A stretch of DNA of 64,000 nt from contig NZ_JBOFIN010000026.1 of NCBI RefSeq assembly GCF_051650185.1, forward strand, positions 4,215-68,214, given 5' to 3'. Positions 25,367 to 34,970 of this stretch are shown here, piece by piece (position 1 is the first letter of the stretch; every line of letters starts with the position of its first letter). The translations under genes and the position numbers were made by a program. The notes below the pieces were generated by a model that saw only the letters and a program-made list of their open reading frames with translations, searched no databases and had not been told where the DNA came from. The stretch is from Scandinavium sp051650185. GTDB taxonomy: Bacteria; Pseudomonadota; Gammaproteobacteria; Enterobacterales; Enterobacteriaceae.

Positions 25367-25724
25367 GCTCTTACCCCAATATTTTACTTTCCCAAAGCTT
25401 CAGCAGAATGTAATGGATTTGTTTTTACCGCGTCCAGTTATCGCGGTGAAATTCGTTATGAATTCCACAAATAAAATAAATTAAGAAAATAAACACCACG
25501 CAATAAACGCCATTAAGGCGAATAAAGAAAATAAAAACCATTAAGTCCAGTTAAATCAGGCAACCCTTTGTGAAACAAGTCAAAAACAAGCGAGCCAATC
25601 AGTCGTACACTCGCCGCGTGATTGAAGGACAACCGATATCACCCATTCAAATGTTATTAATTTGCAAAGAATTATCACCCGTCACGTTGCTTTATACCGC
25701 GTGAATAACAGGACGTTCTGAACC
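25367..25724. promoter_or_regulatory. dpiBA-citC divergent control region
   Basis: 358 bp without a gene. The middle (about 25450-25560) is very AT-rich with repeated AATAAA/ATTAAG stretches, as expected for a DpiA/CitB target. TGTGA-AACAAG-TCAAA (25569-25584) resembles a CRP site (right half imperfect). These are pattern-level assignments only. Confidence 0.5.
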
Positions 25725-26783
25725 ATGTTTGCCCAACCCGTATTTGCTCAGGTTAAGCGAGCTGAACATAAAAAAATAGCCGCCATTACGCAGTTTCTGC
25801 GTGAAAATGATCTGAGTATTGATACCACGGTAGAAGTTTTTATTACGGTAACCCGTAACGATTGCCTCATCGCCTGCGGCGGTATTGCGGGTAATATTAT
25901 TAAGTGTGTTGCTATCAGTGAATCTTCTCGCGGTGATGGCCTGGCGCTGACCCTTGCCACAGAATTAATAAATCTGGCTTATGAAAGAAACTGTACACAG
26001 TTATTTATTTATACCAAAAGCCACAATGAAGCCCTGTTTAAACAGTGCGGATTTTATACGCTCTCCAGCGTTCCCGGCGTAATGGTGCTAATGGAAAATA
26101 GCGCCACTCGCCTGCAACGCTATGCCAGTTATCTCACGACGTTACGCAAGCCAGGGAACAAAATTGGCTGCATCGTAATGAACGCCAATCCCTTCACACG
26201 TGGCCATCGCTATCTGATTCAGAAAGCGGCCGCGGAATGTGACTGGCTGCACGTCTTTTTGGTGAAAGAGGATACCTCCCGTTTCCCTTATGAAGACAGG
26301 CTGACGCTGGTTCGCGCCGGAACGGCAGATATCCCGAAGCTGACGGTGCATCGCGGCTCAGAATACCTGATCTCTCGTGCCACGTTTCCCTGCTATTTCA
26401 TCAAAGAGCAGAGTGTTATCAACCACTGTTATACCGAAATTGACCTGCAAATCTTTCGCCAGCATCTGGCCCCGGCGCTGGGCATCACTCACCGTTTTGT
26501 CGGGACTGAGCCCTTTTGCACTGTCACTGCAGGCTACAACCACGATATGCGCCAGCGCCTGGCCGATCCTTCCGACGTCGCACCGCCTATTACGCTTGTC
26601 GAAATTGAGCGCCTGCAATACCACGGCATCGCGATATCCGCCTCCTGGGTGCGTCGGCTGCTGGTCAAAAAAGATCTGACCACTATCGAACTTTTGGTTC
26701 CGGAGCCCACCCGGGCCTATCTGCAACAGATGGTCACTCCGGACAACCCCCTGATTTCTGCATTAGCGACAGGTGAAAAATGA
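25725..26783 (+). CDS. citC: [Citrate (pro-3S)-lyase] ligase
   Basis: 352 residues. An N-terminal GNAT-like region (about 20-125, ISESSRGDGLALTLATELI) precedes a nucleotidyltransferase-like domain whose HIGH-type motif reads NPFTRGHRYLI (about 155-165). The C-terminal VEIERL...ISASWVRRLL fits the family. It acetylates the thiol of the citrate lyase acyl carrier prosthetic group using acetate and ATP, switching the enzyme on. First gene of citCDEFXGT; it overlaps citD by 4 nt. Confidence 0.95.
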   Translation: MFAQPVFAQVKRAEHKKIAAITQFLRENDLSIDTTVEVFITVTRNDCLIACGGIAGNIIKCVAISESSRGDGLALTLATELINLAYERNCTQLFIYTKSHNEALFKQCGFYTLSSVPGVMVLMENSATRLQRYASYLTTLRKPGNKIGCIVMNANPFTRGHRYLIQKAAAECDWLHVFLVKEDTSRFPYEDRLTLVRAGTADIPKLTVHRGSEYLISRATFPCYFIKEQSVINHCYTEIDLQIFRQHLAPALGITHRFVGTEPFCTVTAGYNHDMRQRLADPSDVAPPITLVEIERLQYHGIAISASWVRRLLVKKDLTTIELLVPEPTRAYLQQMVTPDNPLISALATGEK

Positions 26784-27076
26784 AAATAACCCAAGCAGCC
26801 GTTGCCGGCACCCTGGAATCCGGCGATGTGATGATACGAATCGCCCCACTCGATTCACCGGACATCGACCTGCAAATGAGCAGCAGCGTTGAGAAACAGT
26901 TTGGTGACGCTATCCGCGCCACGATTTATGAGCTCCTCAGTCGCTACGAAGTGCAAGGCGTTCAACTGATGGTGGACGACAAAGGCGCTCTCGATTGTGT
27001 GCTTCGCGCTCGTCTGGAAACCCTGCTCGTGCGTGCCAGCAACGTTACCGCCCTGCCGTGGGAGGAGCGTCCATGA
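26780..27076 (+). CDS. citD: Citrate lyase gamma chain (acyl carrier protein)
   Basis: 98 residues. Ser14 in GTLESGD is the attachment site of the 2'-(5''-phosphoribosyl)-3'-dephospho-CoA group. It carries the acetyl/citryl thioester between the alpha and beta subunits. Both ends overlap neighbours by 4 nt (ATGA), so subunit synthesis is coupled. Confidence 0.95.
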   Translation: MKITQAAVAGTLESGDVMIRIAPLDSPDIDLQMSSSVEKQFGDAIRATIYELLSRYEVQGVQLMVDDKGALDCVLRARLETLLVRASNVTALPWEERP

Positions 27077-27957
27077 AAACTCGCACTCGTCGCAGCATGC
27101 TGTTCATCCCTGGCGCTAACGCCGCAATGGTCAGCAACGCCTTTATCTACGGTGCTGATGCGCTGATGTTTGACCTGGAAGATTCGGTCATTCTGCGGGA
27201 AAAAGATGCCGCACGGCGTTTGGTGTATCACGCCCTGCAACATCCGCTTTATCAGGATCGGGAAACCATCGTGCGTGTTAACGCTCTGGATTCTGAGTAT
27301 GGTCTTGCCGATCTTGAAGCCGTCGTGCGCGGTGGAGTGGACATTGTGCGCCTGCCCAAAACCGACACCGCTCAGGACGTTATCGATATCGAGAACGAAA
27401 TCACCCGCATTGAAGCCGAGTGCGGCCGCGAAGCAGGAAGCACCGGCCTGCTGGCAGCGATTGAATCGCCGATGGGCATTACTCAGGCGGTGGCCATCGC
27501 GCATGCCTCACCGCGCTTAATCGGTATTGCACTGGGCGCTGAAGACTACGTTCGCAACTTACGAACCGAACGCTCAGCCGAAGGCACCGAATTGTTGTTT
27601 GCCCGCTGCGCTATTTTACAGGCCGCGCGTGCCGCCGGGATCCAGGCTTTCGACACCGTCTATTCCGATGCCAACAACGATGCCGGTTTCCTGCATGAAG
27701 CCGCCCACATCAAGCAACTTGGCTTTGACGGTAAATCGCTGATCAACCCGCGCCAAATTGACCTGTTGCACAACCTCTATGCGCCAACGCAAAAAGAAGT
27801 CGATCACGCCCAACTTGTCGTTGACGCCGCCGAAGCTTCTGCGCTTGAAGGCCGCGGCGTGGTGTCGCTGAACGGAAAAATGGTCGACAGCCCGGTGATT
27901 GAACGCGCACGCCTGGTGCTCGCCCGAGCAGCACTTTCCGGCCTTCGTGAAGAATAA
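27073..27957 (+). CDS. citE: Citrate lyase beta chain (citryl-ACP lyase)
   Basis: 294 residues, HpcH/HpaI aldolase fold: RRSMLFIPGANAAMV, ALMFDLEDSV, IVRVNALDS, LAAIESPMGI and GIALGAEDYV carry the Mg- and substrate-binding residues. It cleaves citryl-ACP to oxaloacetate and acetyl-ACP. The ATG of MKTRTRRSML has GGAGGAG about 6 nt upstream and overlaps the citD stop; the longer frame only reads back into citD. Confidence 0.96.
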   Translation: MKTRTRRSMLFIPGANAAMVSNAFIYGADALMFDLEDSVILREKDAARRLVYHALQHPLYQDRETIVRVNALDSEYGLADLEAVVRGGVDIVRLPKTDTAQDVIDIENEITRIEAECGREAGSTGLLAAIESPMGITQAVAIAHASPRLIGIALGAEDYVRNLRTERSAEGTELLFARCAILQAARAAGIQAFDTVYSDANNDAGFLHEAAHIKQLGFDGKSLINPRQIDLLHNLYAPTQKEVDHAQLVVDAAEASALEGRGVVSLNGKMVDSPVIERARLVLARAALSGLREE

Positions 27958-27966
27958 GGACGCATC

Positions 27967-29475
27967 ATGACTCAGAACTCAAGACTGGCACGCATTACTG
28001 CATGGCACGGTCAAACGCCTGCGTATCACGCGGTTTCCAAACTCAACCAACAGACGCAAAAACCACGCGATAAAAAACTCTGCGCCACGCTGGATGAAGC
28101 GATTCGCCGATCCGGGTTGCAGGATGGCATGACCATTTCGTTTCACCATGCCTTCCGCAATGGCGATCTGACGCTTAACGCGGTGATGGACGTCATCGCC
28201 AGAATGGGCTTTAAAAACCTGACGCTGGCTTCAAGTTCACTTAGCGATTGCCACGCCCCGCTCATCGAACACATCCGCAATAACGTCGTCAGCCGGGTTT
28301 ATACCTCAGGCCTTCGTGGCCCGTTGGCAGAGGAGATTTCGCGCGGCTTGCTGGCAGAACCGGTACAAATTCACTCTCACGGCGGACGCGTGCATCTGGT
28401 GAAGAGCGGCGAGCTGAGCATTGATGTTGCCTTTCTTGGCGTACCCTCCTGCGATCCCTTTGGCAATGCCAACGGTTATACGGGGAAAGCCTGCTGCGGC
28501 TCGTTGGGTTATGCCCGGGTCGATGCGGAAAATGCCCGCCAGGTAGTGTTGCTGACAGAGGCATTAGTCCCCTATCCGCACAGCCCTGCCAGCCTGCGCC
28601 AGGATCAGGTGGATTTGATTGTCGAGATTGAACATGTCGGTGATGCCGACAAAATTGGTGCGGGTGCGACCCGTATGACCTCCAATCCTCGCGAACTGCT
28701 GATTGCCCGCAACGCGGCCAATGTGGTGGTAAATTCGGGTTACTTTAAAGAGGGCTTTTCCCTGCAAACAGGAACCGGCGGCGCATCGCTTGCCGTAACG
28801 CGTTTTCTGGAAGACAAAATGCGCCAGCGTGAGATCCATGCCGCATTCGCCCTTGGCGGCATTACCTCCACGATGGTGGATCTGCATGAAAAAGGCCTGA
28901 TTCATAAGCTTCTCGACGTACAGAGTTTTGATCGCGCCGCAGCAGAATCCCTCGCCCGCAATCCCAATCATATTGAAATCAGCGCCAATGAGTATGCGAA
29001 TTGGGGTTCCAAAGGCGCTTCTGTTGACAGGCTCGATGTGGTGGTGCTGAGCGCACTCGAAATCGACACACAATTTAACGTCAACGTGCTCACTGGTTCC
29101 GATGGTGTGATACGTGGCGCTTCCGGCGGACACTGCGATACCGCCGTGGCTGCTGCGCTGTCGATCATTGTTGCGCCGCTGGTTCGCGGTCGTATTCCAA
29201 CGTTAGTGGATCAAGTCACCACCTGCGTCACGCCGGGATCGAGTGTCGATATTCTGGTAACCGATCATGGGATTGCAGTGAACCCGGCTCGCCCGGAACT
29301 GGCTGAACGCCTGAAAGCCGCCGGGCTGAACGTGGTATCCATTGAGGGGTTACGGGAACGTGCAGAAACACTCACGGGCAAACCAAAAGCCATCGCCTTC
29401 ACCGACAGAGTCATCGCCGTGGTGCGCTATCGCGACGGATCGGTGATCGATGTCGTCCATCAGGTGAAGGAGTAA
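27967..29475 (+). CDS. citF: Citrate lyase alpha chain (citrate-ACP transferase)
   Basis: 502 residues, CoA-transferase-like. GMTISFHHAFRNGD, HSHGGRVHLVKSGE, GSDGVIRGASGGH and VTDHGIAVNP are conserved CitF landmarks. It swaps acetyl for citryl on the acyl carrier protein. It starts 9 nt after citE. Confidence 0.96.
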   Translation: MTQNSRLARITAWHGQTPAYHAVSKLNQQTQKPRDKKLCATLDEAIRRSGLQDGMTISFHHAFRNGDLTLNAVMDVIARMGFKNLTLASSSLSDCHAPLIEHIRNNVVSRVYTSGLRGPLAEEISRGLLAEPVQIHSHGGRVHLVKSGELSIDVAFLGVPSCDPFGNANGYTGKACCGSLGYARVDAENARQVVLLTEALVPYPHSPASLRQDQVDLIVEIEHVGDADKIGAGATRMTSNPRELLIARNAANVVVNSGYFKEGFSLQTGTGGASLAVTRFLEDKMRQREIHAAFALGGITSTMVDLHEKGLIHKLLDVQSFDRAAAESLARNPNHIEISANEYANWGSKGASVDRLDVVVLSALEIDTQFNVNVLTGSDGVIRGASGGHCDTAVAAALSIIVAPLVRGRIPTLVDQVTTCVTPGSSVDILVTDHGIAVNPARPELAERLKAAGLNVVSIEGLRERAETLTGKPKAIAFTDRVIAVVRYRDGSVIDVVHQVKE

Positions 29476-29478
29476 AAG

Positions 29479-30030
29479 ATGCCTCTGTATCTGACCTCCT
29501 CCAGCAACAACGCCGTGAGCTTAGCCGAACTGCTCGCCAGCCGGGATGCGCGTCAGGCCCGTCAGCAGCTATGGCTGAAAAAATATGTCACTCCGCTGAT
29601 TTCGTTTACCACGCTGGCTCCGGGGCCTGTTAAAGACAGCGAGCTGACAAGGCGCATTTTCAATCACGGGCTGCGGGCGTTGCGGGAATGTCTTGCTGAG
29701 TCAGGCTGGGAAATCAAAAGCCAGCTCTGTCTGGGGCTGCCGACGGGCGCAGAAGGATTGCTGGCCGTGGACGCGCCCGCACAGGCGCTGAAAGCGGCAG
29801 CCATCGAACTGGAGCAACACGCTCCGCTGGGCCGATTGTGGGATATCGACATTTTCACAGCACAAGGAAAACTGCTGTCGCGTAGCGCGTTTTCACTTCC
29901 CCCGCGCCGTTGCTTGCTCTGTGAACAGGACGCGAGAGTTTGCGCCAGGGAACGGACGCATTCACTCGCTGATTTGCTGAACCGCATGGAGGCGCTGCTG
30001 GATGTTGCCGACTGCACAACTTACGCCTGA
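29479..30030 (+). CDS. citX: Citrate lyase holo-ACP synthase CitX
   Basis: 183 residues, apo-citrate lyase phosphoribosyl-dephospho-CoA transferase. It has SLAELLASRDARQARQQLWL near the N-terminus, LWDIDIFTAQG in the middle and RRCLLCEQDARVCAR near the C-terminus, the last with three cysteines. It attaches the prosthetic group made by CitG to CitD. Its end overlaps citG by 29 nt in another frame. In E. coli CitX and CitG are likewise adjacent. Confidence 0.94.
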   Translation: MPLYLTSSSNNAVSLAELLASRDARQARQQLWLKKYVTPLISFTTLAPGPVKDSELTRRIFNHGLRALRECLAESGWEIKSQLCLGLPTGAEGLLAVDAPAQALKAAAIELEQHAPLGRLWDIDIFTAQGKLLSRSAFSLPPRRCLLCEQDARVCARERTHSLADLLNRMEALLDVADCTTYA

Positions 30031-30886
30031 GGCCACTTTTGCGGATCGGCTCAGCGAACGGGGCTGGCGGGCGATGATCGCCGAGGTCAACCTGTCGCCA
30101 AAGCCAGGACTTGTCGATCGCTATAGCTGTGGCGCACACAAAGATATGGCGCTGGACGATTTTTATCGCAGCGCAGAGGCCATTCGCCCGTGGCTGGCCC
30201 GTTTTGTGCTTTATGGTGCCGACAGCGCGAACCAGGCTGAAGGTCAGATTCTGCCCGGGTTACGTTTACTGGGTCAGGCCTGTGAAGCCGACATGTTTCG
30301 CGCCACCGCAGGCGTGAATACGCATAAAGGCAGCATTTTCTCTTTGGGCCTGTTATGTGCGGCAGCGGGACGCCTTTATCAGCTTCGCCGTCCTCTTTCG
30401 CCGCAGGCGCTTTGCTCCACGGTCGCGGCATTCTGTCGCGGGCTGACCACACGCGAATTGCAGACTCACAACCCGCTGCAAACGGCAGGTCAACGGCTGT
30501 ATCGCCAGTTGGGGCTAACCGGCGCAAGGGGTGAAGCTGAAGCCGGCTTCCCGCTGGTTTTAACGCTCGCCCTGCCTCATTTGCAGTCGTTGCGTGCACA
30601 AGGTATCGACCCTGAACTGGCACTGCTCGACACCCTGCTGCTGCTGATGGCCCACAACGCTGACACCAACGTGGCTTCTCGCGGCGGTGAGCAAGGCCTG
30701 AACTGGCTGCAACTGCAGGCCAAAATCTGCCTGTCGCAGGGCGGCATTCGTCGCCCTGTCGATCTCCACCGTTTGCATGAATTCGACCAGCACTGCATTG
30801 CACGTAATCTCAGCCCCGGCGGCAGCGCCGACCTGCTGATCGTCACGATTTTTTTGAGCGAATACCCACTTATGTTCCAACGTTAA
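30002..30886 (+). CDS. citG: Triphosphoribosyl-dephospho-CoA synthase CitG
   Basis: 294 residues. Family motifs GWRAMIAEVNLSPKPGLVD, GAHKDMALDDF, GVNTHKGSIFSLGLL, TGARGEAEAG, NADTNVASRGG and NLSPGGSADLLI are all there. It makes the precursor of the citrate lyase prosthetic group from ATP and dephospho-CoA. The ATG of MLPTAQLTPEA lies inside citX, which is the usual tight packing of this operon. Confidence 0.95.
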   Translation: MLPTAQLTPEATFADRLSERGWRAMIAEVNLSPKPGLVDRYSCGAHKDMALDDFYRSAEAIRPWLARFVLYGADSANQAEGQILPGLRLLGQACEADMFRATAGVNTHKGSIFSLGLLCAAAGRLYQLRRPLSPQALCSTVAAFCRGLTTRELQTHNPLQTAGQRLYRQLGLTGARGEAEAGFPLVLTLALPHLQSLRAQGIDPELALLDTLLLLMAHNADTNVASRGGEQGLNWLQLQAKICLSQGGIRRPVDLHRLHEFDQHCIARNLSPGGSADLLIVTIFLSEYPLMFQR

Positions 30887-30915
30887 GTTAAAAAATCCTT
30901 ACTGGAGAATCAGTT

Positions 30916-32379
30916 ATGTCTTTTACAAAAGATAAAACAGGGAAATTGATAGCGCCGCTGCTGGTGATGGCCGCGATGCTTCTGATCCCGGTGCCTGACG
31001 GCATGCCGCCGCAGGCGTGGCACTACTTTGCCGTGTTCGTGGCGATGATTGTCGGGATGATCCTTGAGCCGATCCCTGCAACCGCCATCAGCTTTATTGC
31101 GGTGACAATTTGCGTCATCGGCAGTGATTACCTGCTGTTTGATGCGAAAGAGCTGGCGAACCCGGCCTTTGATGCCGGAAGAGAGTCGCTGAAATGGGGG
31201 CTGGCAGGCTTTTCCAGCACCACCGTGTGGCTGGTCTTCGGCGCGTTTATTTTCGCATTGGGCTACGAAGTGACGGGCCTTGGGCGTCGTATTGCGCTGT
31301 TCATGGTCAAATTCATGGGCAAACGCACGCTGACGCTGGGTTATGCCATCGTGATCATCGACATTCTGCTTGCCCCGTTTACTCCGTCGAATACCGCACG
31401 TACTGGTGGGACCGTATTCCCGGTGATAAAAAACCTGCCGCCGCTGTTCAAATCTTTCCCTAACGACCCGTCCTCAAAACGCATCGGCGGTTACCTGATG
31501 TGGATGATGGTGATCAGTACCAGCATCAGCTCCTCCATGTTCGTTACCGGGGCCGCGCCAAACGTGCTGGGTCTGGAGTTTGTCAGCAAAATCGCTGGCA
31601 TTCAGATTAGCTGGTTACAGTGGTTTCTGAGCTTCCTGCCCGTGGGGATTATTCTGCTGATCGTGGCCCCGTGGCTCTCTTACGTGCTGTACAAACCGGA
31701 AATCACCCACAGTGCCGAGGTGTCTGGCTGGGCGAACGATGCGCTTAAAGAAATGGGCGCACTCACGCGGAAAGAGAAAACACTGATTGGGCTGGTCTTG
31801 TTAAGTCTCGGGCTGTGGGTTTTTGGCGGAGAGTATATTGAGGCGACGGCTGTTGGCCTGCTGGCCGTTTCACTGATGCTGGCTTTACATGTGGTGCCGT
31901 GGAAAGAAATCACACGCTACAACAGCGCGTGGAACACGCTGGTCAATCTGGCCACGCTGGTCGTGATGGCAAGCGGGCTGACCCGTTCAGGCTTCATCAA
32001 CTGGTTTGCCACTACCATGAGCACGCATCTGGAGGGCTTCTCCGCCAATACCACGGTAATCGTGCTGGTGCTGGTGTTCTATTTTGCTCACTACCTGTTT
32101 GCAAGCCTGTCCGCGCATACCGCAACAATGCTGCCGGTTATCCTCGCGGTGGGTAAAGGTATTCCAGGCGTGCCGATGGAGCATCTGTGTATTTTACTGG
32201 TGTTGTCTATCGGGATTATGGGTTGTCTGACCCCGTACGCGACAGGGCCTGGGGTCATCATTTACGGCTGTGGTTACGTGAAGTCAAAAGACTACTGGCG
32301 CTTAGGGGCCATTTTTGGCGTGATTTTTATTTCGCTGTTGCTGCTGGTCGGCTGGCCGGTGCTGGCGCTCTGGAGCTAA
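30916..32379 (+). CDS. citT: Citrate:succinate antiporter CitT
   Basis: 487 residues, divalent anion:sodium symporter family, about 12 membrane helices. ILLAPFTPSNTARTGG (about 155-170) and the C-terminal ATGPGVIIYGCGY are signature elements of the CitT/TtdT group. It imports citrate in exchange for succinate made in fermentation. The presence of CitT, and no oxaloacetate decarboxylase or CitS in the cluster, indicates the E. coli type of citrate fermentation, which needs a co-substrate, rather than the sodium-dependent Klebsiella type. Confidence 0.94.
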   Translation: MSFTKDKTGKLIAPLLVMAAMLLIPVPDGMPPQAWHYFAVFVAMIVGMILEPIPATAISFIAVTICVIGSDYLLFDAKELANPAFDAGRESLKWGLAGFSSTTVWLVFGAFIFALGYEVTGLGRRIALFMVKFMGKRTLTLGYAIVIIDILLAPFTPSNTARTGGTVFPVIKNLPPLFKSFPNDPSSKRIGGYLMWMMVISTSISSSMFVTGAAPNVLGLEFVSKIAGIQISWLQWFLSFLPVGIILLIVAPWLSYVLYKPEITHSAEVSGWANDALKEMGALTRKEKTLIGLVLLSLGLWVFGGEYIEATAVGLLAVSLMLALHVVPWKEITRYNSAWNTLVNLATLVVMASGLTRSGFINWFATTMSTHLEGFSANTTVIVLVLVFYFAHYLFASLSAHTATMLPVILAVGKGIPGVPMEHLCILLVLSIGIMGCLTPYATGPGVIIYGCGYVKSKDYWRLGAIFGVIFISLLLLVGWPVLALWS

Positions 32380-32385
32380 TGTCAG

Positions 32386-32413
32386 ATAACGTCCCCTTCG
32401 TGGGGACGTTATT
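32386..32413. terminator. Hairpin between citT and cedA
   Basis: ATAACGTCCCC-TTCGT-GGGGACGTTAT, a perfect 11-bp stem with a UUCG-type loop. The T-run is weak (TTATTACTC) and the cedA stop codon sits at the right foot. Confidence 0.75.
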
Positions 32414-32654
32414 ACTCTTCCACTTCGCCTTCCTGACGCATCTGAGCTGCCCAGCGCTGCGCGGATTCCGGCACGCTGAACGCCTGTGAACGCTGAAACC
32501 GATTGCCCATCAGCACAAACGCGACATACTTCCCTCTCAGCAGCCAGACATCCCGATAGCCATCGACCTTAGAGGCATGATCGGGCGGCGCCGGTTCCAC
32601 ACGCGGCACATAGCTGATAACAGGACGGGTATTTTGTTGACGCAGCGGTTTCAT
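32412..32654 (-). CDS. cedA: Cell division modulator CedA
   Basis: 80 residues, near-identical in layout to E. coli CedA (RDVWMLRGKYVAFVLMG-like core here reads RDVWLLRGKYVAFVLMG; ends QEGEVEE). CedA binds DNA and RNA polymerase and restores division in over-initiating dnaAcos cells. In E. coli katE follows; here katE is absent and the chb operon end lies 200 bp away. The Shine-Dalgarno is poor. Confidence 0.92.
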   Translation of the reverse strand: MKPLRQQNTRPVISYVPRVEPAPPDHASKVDGYRDVWLLRGKYVAFVLMGNRFQRSQAFSVPESAQRWAAQMRQEGEVEE

Positions 32655-32765
32655 AAGCGGAAAAGCACCAGAAAACAGAGACAGAAAGAAGCAATGATAG
32701 CCGATCCCACTGCCTTGCGTCGCGCCTTGTGTGCGATAACCTGTCGACGACGGAGAAATGCGGGC

Positions 32766-32797
32766 AAAAAAATGCCGGGTGCTGACAATGACCCGGC
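32766..32797 (-). terminator. chb operon terminator
   Basis: On the minus strand GCCGGGT-N10-ACCCGGC followed by ATTTTTTT, 56 nt after the chbG stop. A second imperfect inverted repeat (GATGCC...GGGCATC, 32813-32839), possibly a REP remnant, lies between. Confidence 0.85.
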
Positions 32798-32852
32798 CTA
32801 ACCCCTAACACGATGCCTGCGGGAGGAACGCCGGGCATCAATAAACACAGAA

Positions 32853-33611
32853 TTACACGTCGCGATACGTCCCAAGCCGGTATCCACGCTCTGCTACCGC
32901 ATATTTCAACGATGGAGAAGTCAGCACATCCAGCTCGGCCAGACGCGGATAGCAATACGCGCTGCCCATAATGGTGTTATCTACCAGCGCCGGGTGACAC
33001 ATCACTTCCAGCGAGCTTTCCTCTGCCTGAGCTGATGTTTCCAGCGTTTGCAGGAATAACGCTTCGCTGATGCTATCGCCATAAAACTCACTGGCAAAAC
33101 CTGCACTGCTGCGAACGCCCAAATCGTCCAGGCCATCACGCTGTTGCAGGCTGCGGTCGATACGCATCGCCACGCCCTTCGCTTTTGCAAATGCCGCCAC
33201 AATCGGGAAAATCTGCGGGATCATATGCACGTGATGGTGACTGTCAAAATGGGTCGGCTCACAGCCGAATAAATCCACAAAGCGGTGATACTGGCAGTCG
33301 AGCTCGCGGGCAATTTCTTCCAGCGGCAGCGTGTCTTCTTCTGCCATTTGCCAAATCCACTTGCCAAGTTTGCCCTCGCGGGTCAACCCAGGCATTGGTG
33401 AAAGTGGCATGCCCAGCGTCAGCACAAAGTGCATACCGACCGCCAGTTCGGGTAAACAGCGGCTCAGCTGAGCCGCGTGTTCGATTTCCGCGCCGTTCAC
33501 CAGCGCGGTTGTGGAGGTCACCAGACCGTTTTTGCAGGCGTCGACAATCCCGTAGTTTTGCCCTTTACTGAGGCCAAAATCATCCGCATTGACGATTAAC
33601 ACACGTTCCAT
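32853..33611 (-). CDS. chbG: Chitooligosaccharide deacetylase ChbG
   Basis: 252 residues, YdjC family. The metal/catalytic residues are in VNADDFGLS (Asp10, Asp11) and DSHHHVHMIP. It removes an N-acetyl group from chitobiose 6-phosphate, which makes the sugar both an inducer recognised by ChbR and a substrate for ChbF. Last gene of chbBCARFG, 12 nt after chbF. Confidence 0.95.
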   Translation of the reverse strand: MERVLIVNADDFGLSKGQNYGIVDACKNGLVTSTTALVNGAEIEHAAQLSRCLPELAVGMHFVLTLGMPLSPMPGLTREGKLGKWIWQMAEEDTLPLEEIARELDCQYHRFVDLFGCEPTHFDSHHHVHMIPQIFPIVAAFAKAKGVAMRIDRSLQQRDGLDDLGVRSSAGFASEFYGDSISEALFLQTLETSAQAEESSLEVMCHPALVDNTIMGSAYCYPRLAELDVLTSPSLKYAVAERGYRLGTYRDV

Positions 33612-33623
33612 CTGCCACTCCTT

Positions 33624-34970
33624 TTACTGCTTGAGGGTTTTCACCGTGTCGGCAAAGTTCGGCAGCCATTTTTCGTGCGCCAGAATCAGCTCACGGGCCA
33701 GCACTTCCGCGTCTTTATCAGAGTGAATCAACGGGCTGAGGTTCAGCGCCAGCAGCACATCGTTAAACTCACCGCTCAGTGCCGCATGGCTTGCCGCCAC
33801 TTCGAAGCCCTTGATGGTATGAATCAGACCCAGCACTTTGTCATCAAAGTGGGTCAGGCGTGGGTGCGGCTTCGCCCCTTCGCTGCCCAGAATACAGGTC
33901 ATTTCTACAGCCCAGTCCGCCGGGATGTTATCGATGTGGCCGTGGTGCGGTACGTTGACGTAATGCTCAGTCTGCTTGTTGTTGTAGATAGCGTTAATCA
34001 CTTCGCAAGCGGCATCAGAGTAGTAAGCGCCGCCGCGCTGTTCCAGCTCTTTCGGCTTGATGTTGAGGTCGGGATCTTTATAGAGATCAAACAGCTGTTT
34101 CTCAACTTTCTGCACCACCTGCGCACGCGCGCCGCCTTTGTAGTACTCGCCCATTTCGATGGCCAGCATCTCTTTCTGCTTGAAGTAGTACAGCAGATAA
34201 GAGCACGGCAGCAAGTTCAGGGAGCGAATCAGGCCTTCGCTGAACGGCATGTCGAAAATGTTCTTCACCGTGTTCGCGGTGAGCTTGCCAGAAGCGACGC
34301 CATCAAGCAGTTCTGCGAAACGAGATTCACCATTCACAATCACATCGCGAATGAACACCATGTGGTTCAGGCCGAACAGGTCGATGGACAGATCGTCTTT
34401 TTCGGACAGTTTCAGCACGTCAGTAATAAACATTTTCATGCCGACCGGAATGTTACACACGCCGATAAAACGCTTGAAGTTGGTGTGACGATACACCGCC
34501 TCCGTCACCATCCCGGCCGGGTTAGTGAAGTTGATGACCCACGCGTCCGGGCAGATTTCCTGCACGTCCTTAATGATGTCAAACACCACCGGAATGGTGC
34601 GCAGGCCTTTAAACAGACCGCCTGCACCGTTGGTTTCCTGGCCCAGATAGCCGTGGCTCAGCGGAATACGCTCGTCTTTTTCACGCGCCTGCAGCTGACC
34701 CACACGCAGCTGAGTGGTGACAAAGTTGGCATCCTTCAGCGCTTCGCGGCGGTCGAGGGTTTTATGCACCGTCATCGGCACGCCCGATTTCTGCACCATG
34801 CGCTCGCACAGGGCGTGAATGATATCGAGCTTCTCCTGCCCGCCTTCAACGTCCACCAGCCACAGCTCGGTGACCGGCAGTTCGTGATAGCGCTTGAGAA
34901 AACCTTCCAGTAATTCCGGGGTATAGCTGCTGCCGCCGCCAATGGTCACGACTTTTAATTTCTGGCTCAT
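33624..34970 (-). CDS. chbF: 6-phospho-beta-glucosidase / chitobiose-6-phosphate hydrolase ChbF
   Basis: 448 residues, glycoside hydrolase family 4. The NAD-binding VTIGGGSSYTPELLEGF is at the N-terminus; NFTNPAGMVTEA and the metal-site region FIGVCNIPVG follow. The family uses NAD and Mn for an elimination/addition mechanism. The ATG of MSQKLKVV is chosen by GGGAG 6 nt upstream. A long opposite-strand frame here is a shadow. Confidence 0.95.
   Translation of the reverse strand: MSQKLKVVTIGGGSSYTPELLEGFLKRYHELPVTELWLVDVEGGQEKLDIIHALCERMVQKSGVPMTVHKTLDRREALKDANFVTTQLRVGQLQAREKDERIPLSHGYLGQETNGAGGLFKGLRTIPVVFDIIKDVQEICPDAWVINFTNPAGMVTEAVYRHTNFKRFIGVCNIPVGMKMFITDVLKLSEKDDLSIDLFGLNHMVFIRDVIVNGESRFAELLDGVASGKLTANTVKNIFDMPFSEGLIRSLNLLPCSYLLYYFKQKEMLAIEMGEYYKGGARAQVVQKVEKQLFDLYKDPDLNIKPKELEQRGGAYYSDAACEVINAIYNNKQTEHYVNVPHHGHIDNIPADWAVEMTCILGSEGAKPHPRLTHFDDKVLGLIHTIKGFEVAASHAALSGEFNDVLLALNLSPLIHSDKDAEVLARELILAHEKWLPNFADTVKTLKQ

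Noticed and set aside
33675..34913. 412-codon open frame on the plus strand
   Set aside because: It lies wholly opposite chbF, which is a clear GH4 enzyme; the translation is His/Arg-rich with no domain, a shadow of biased codon use.
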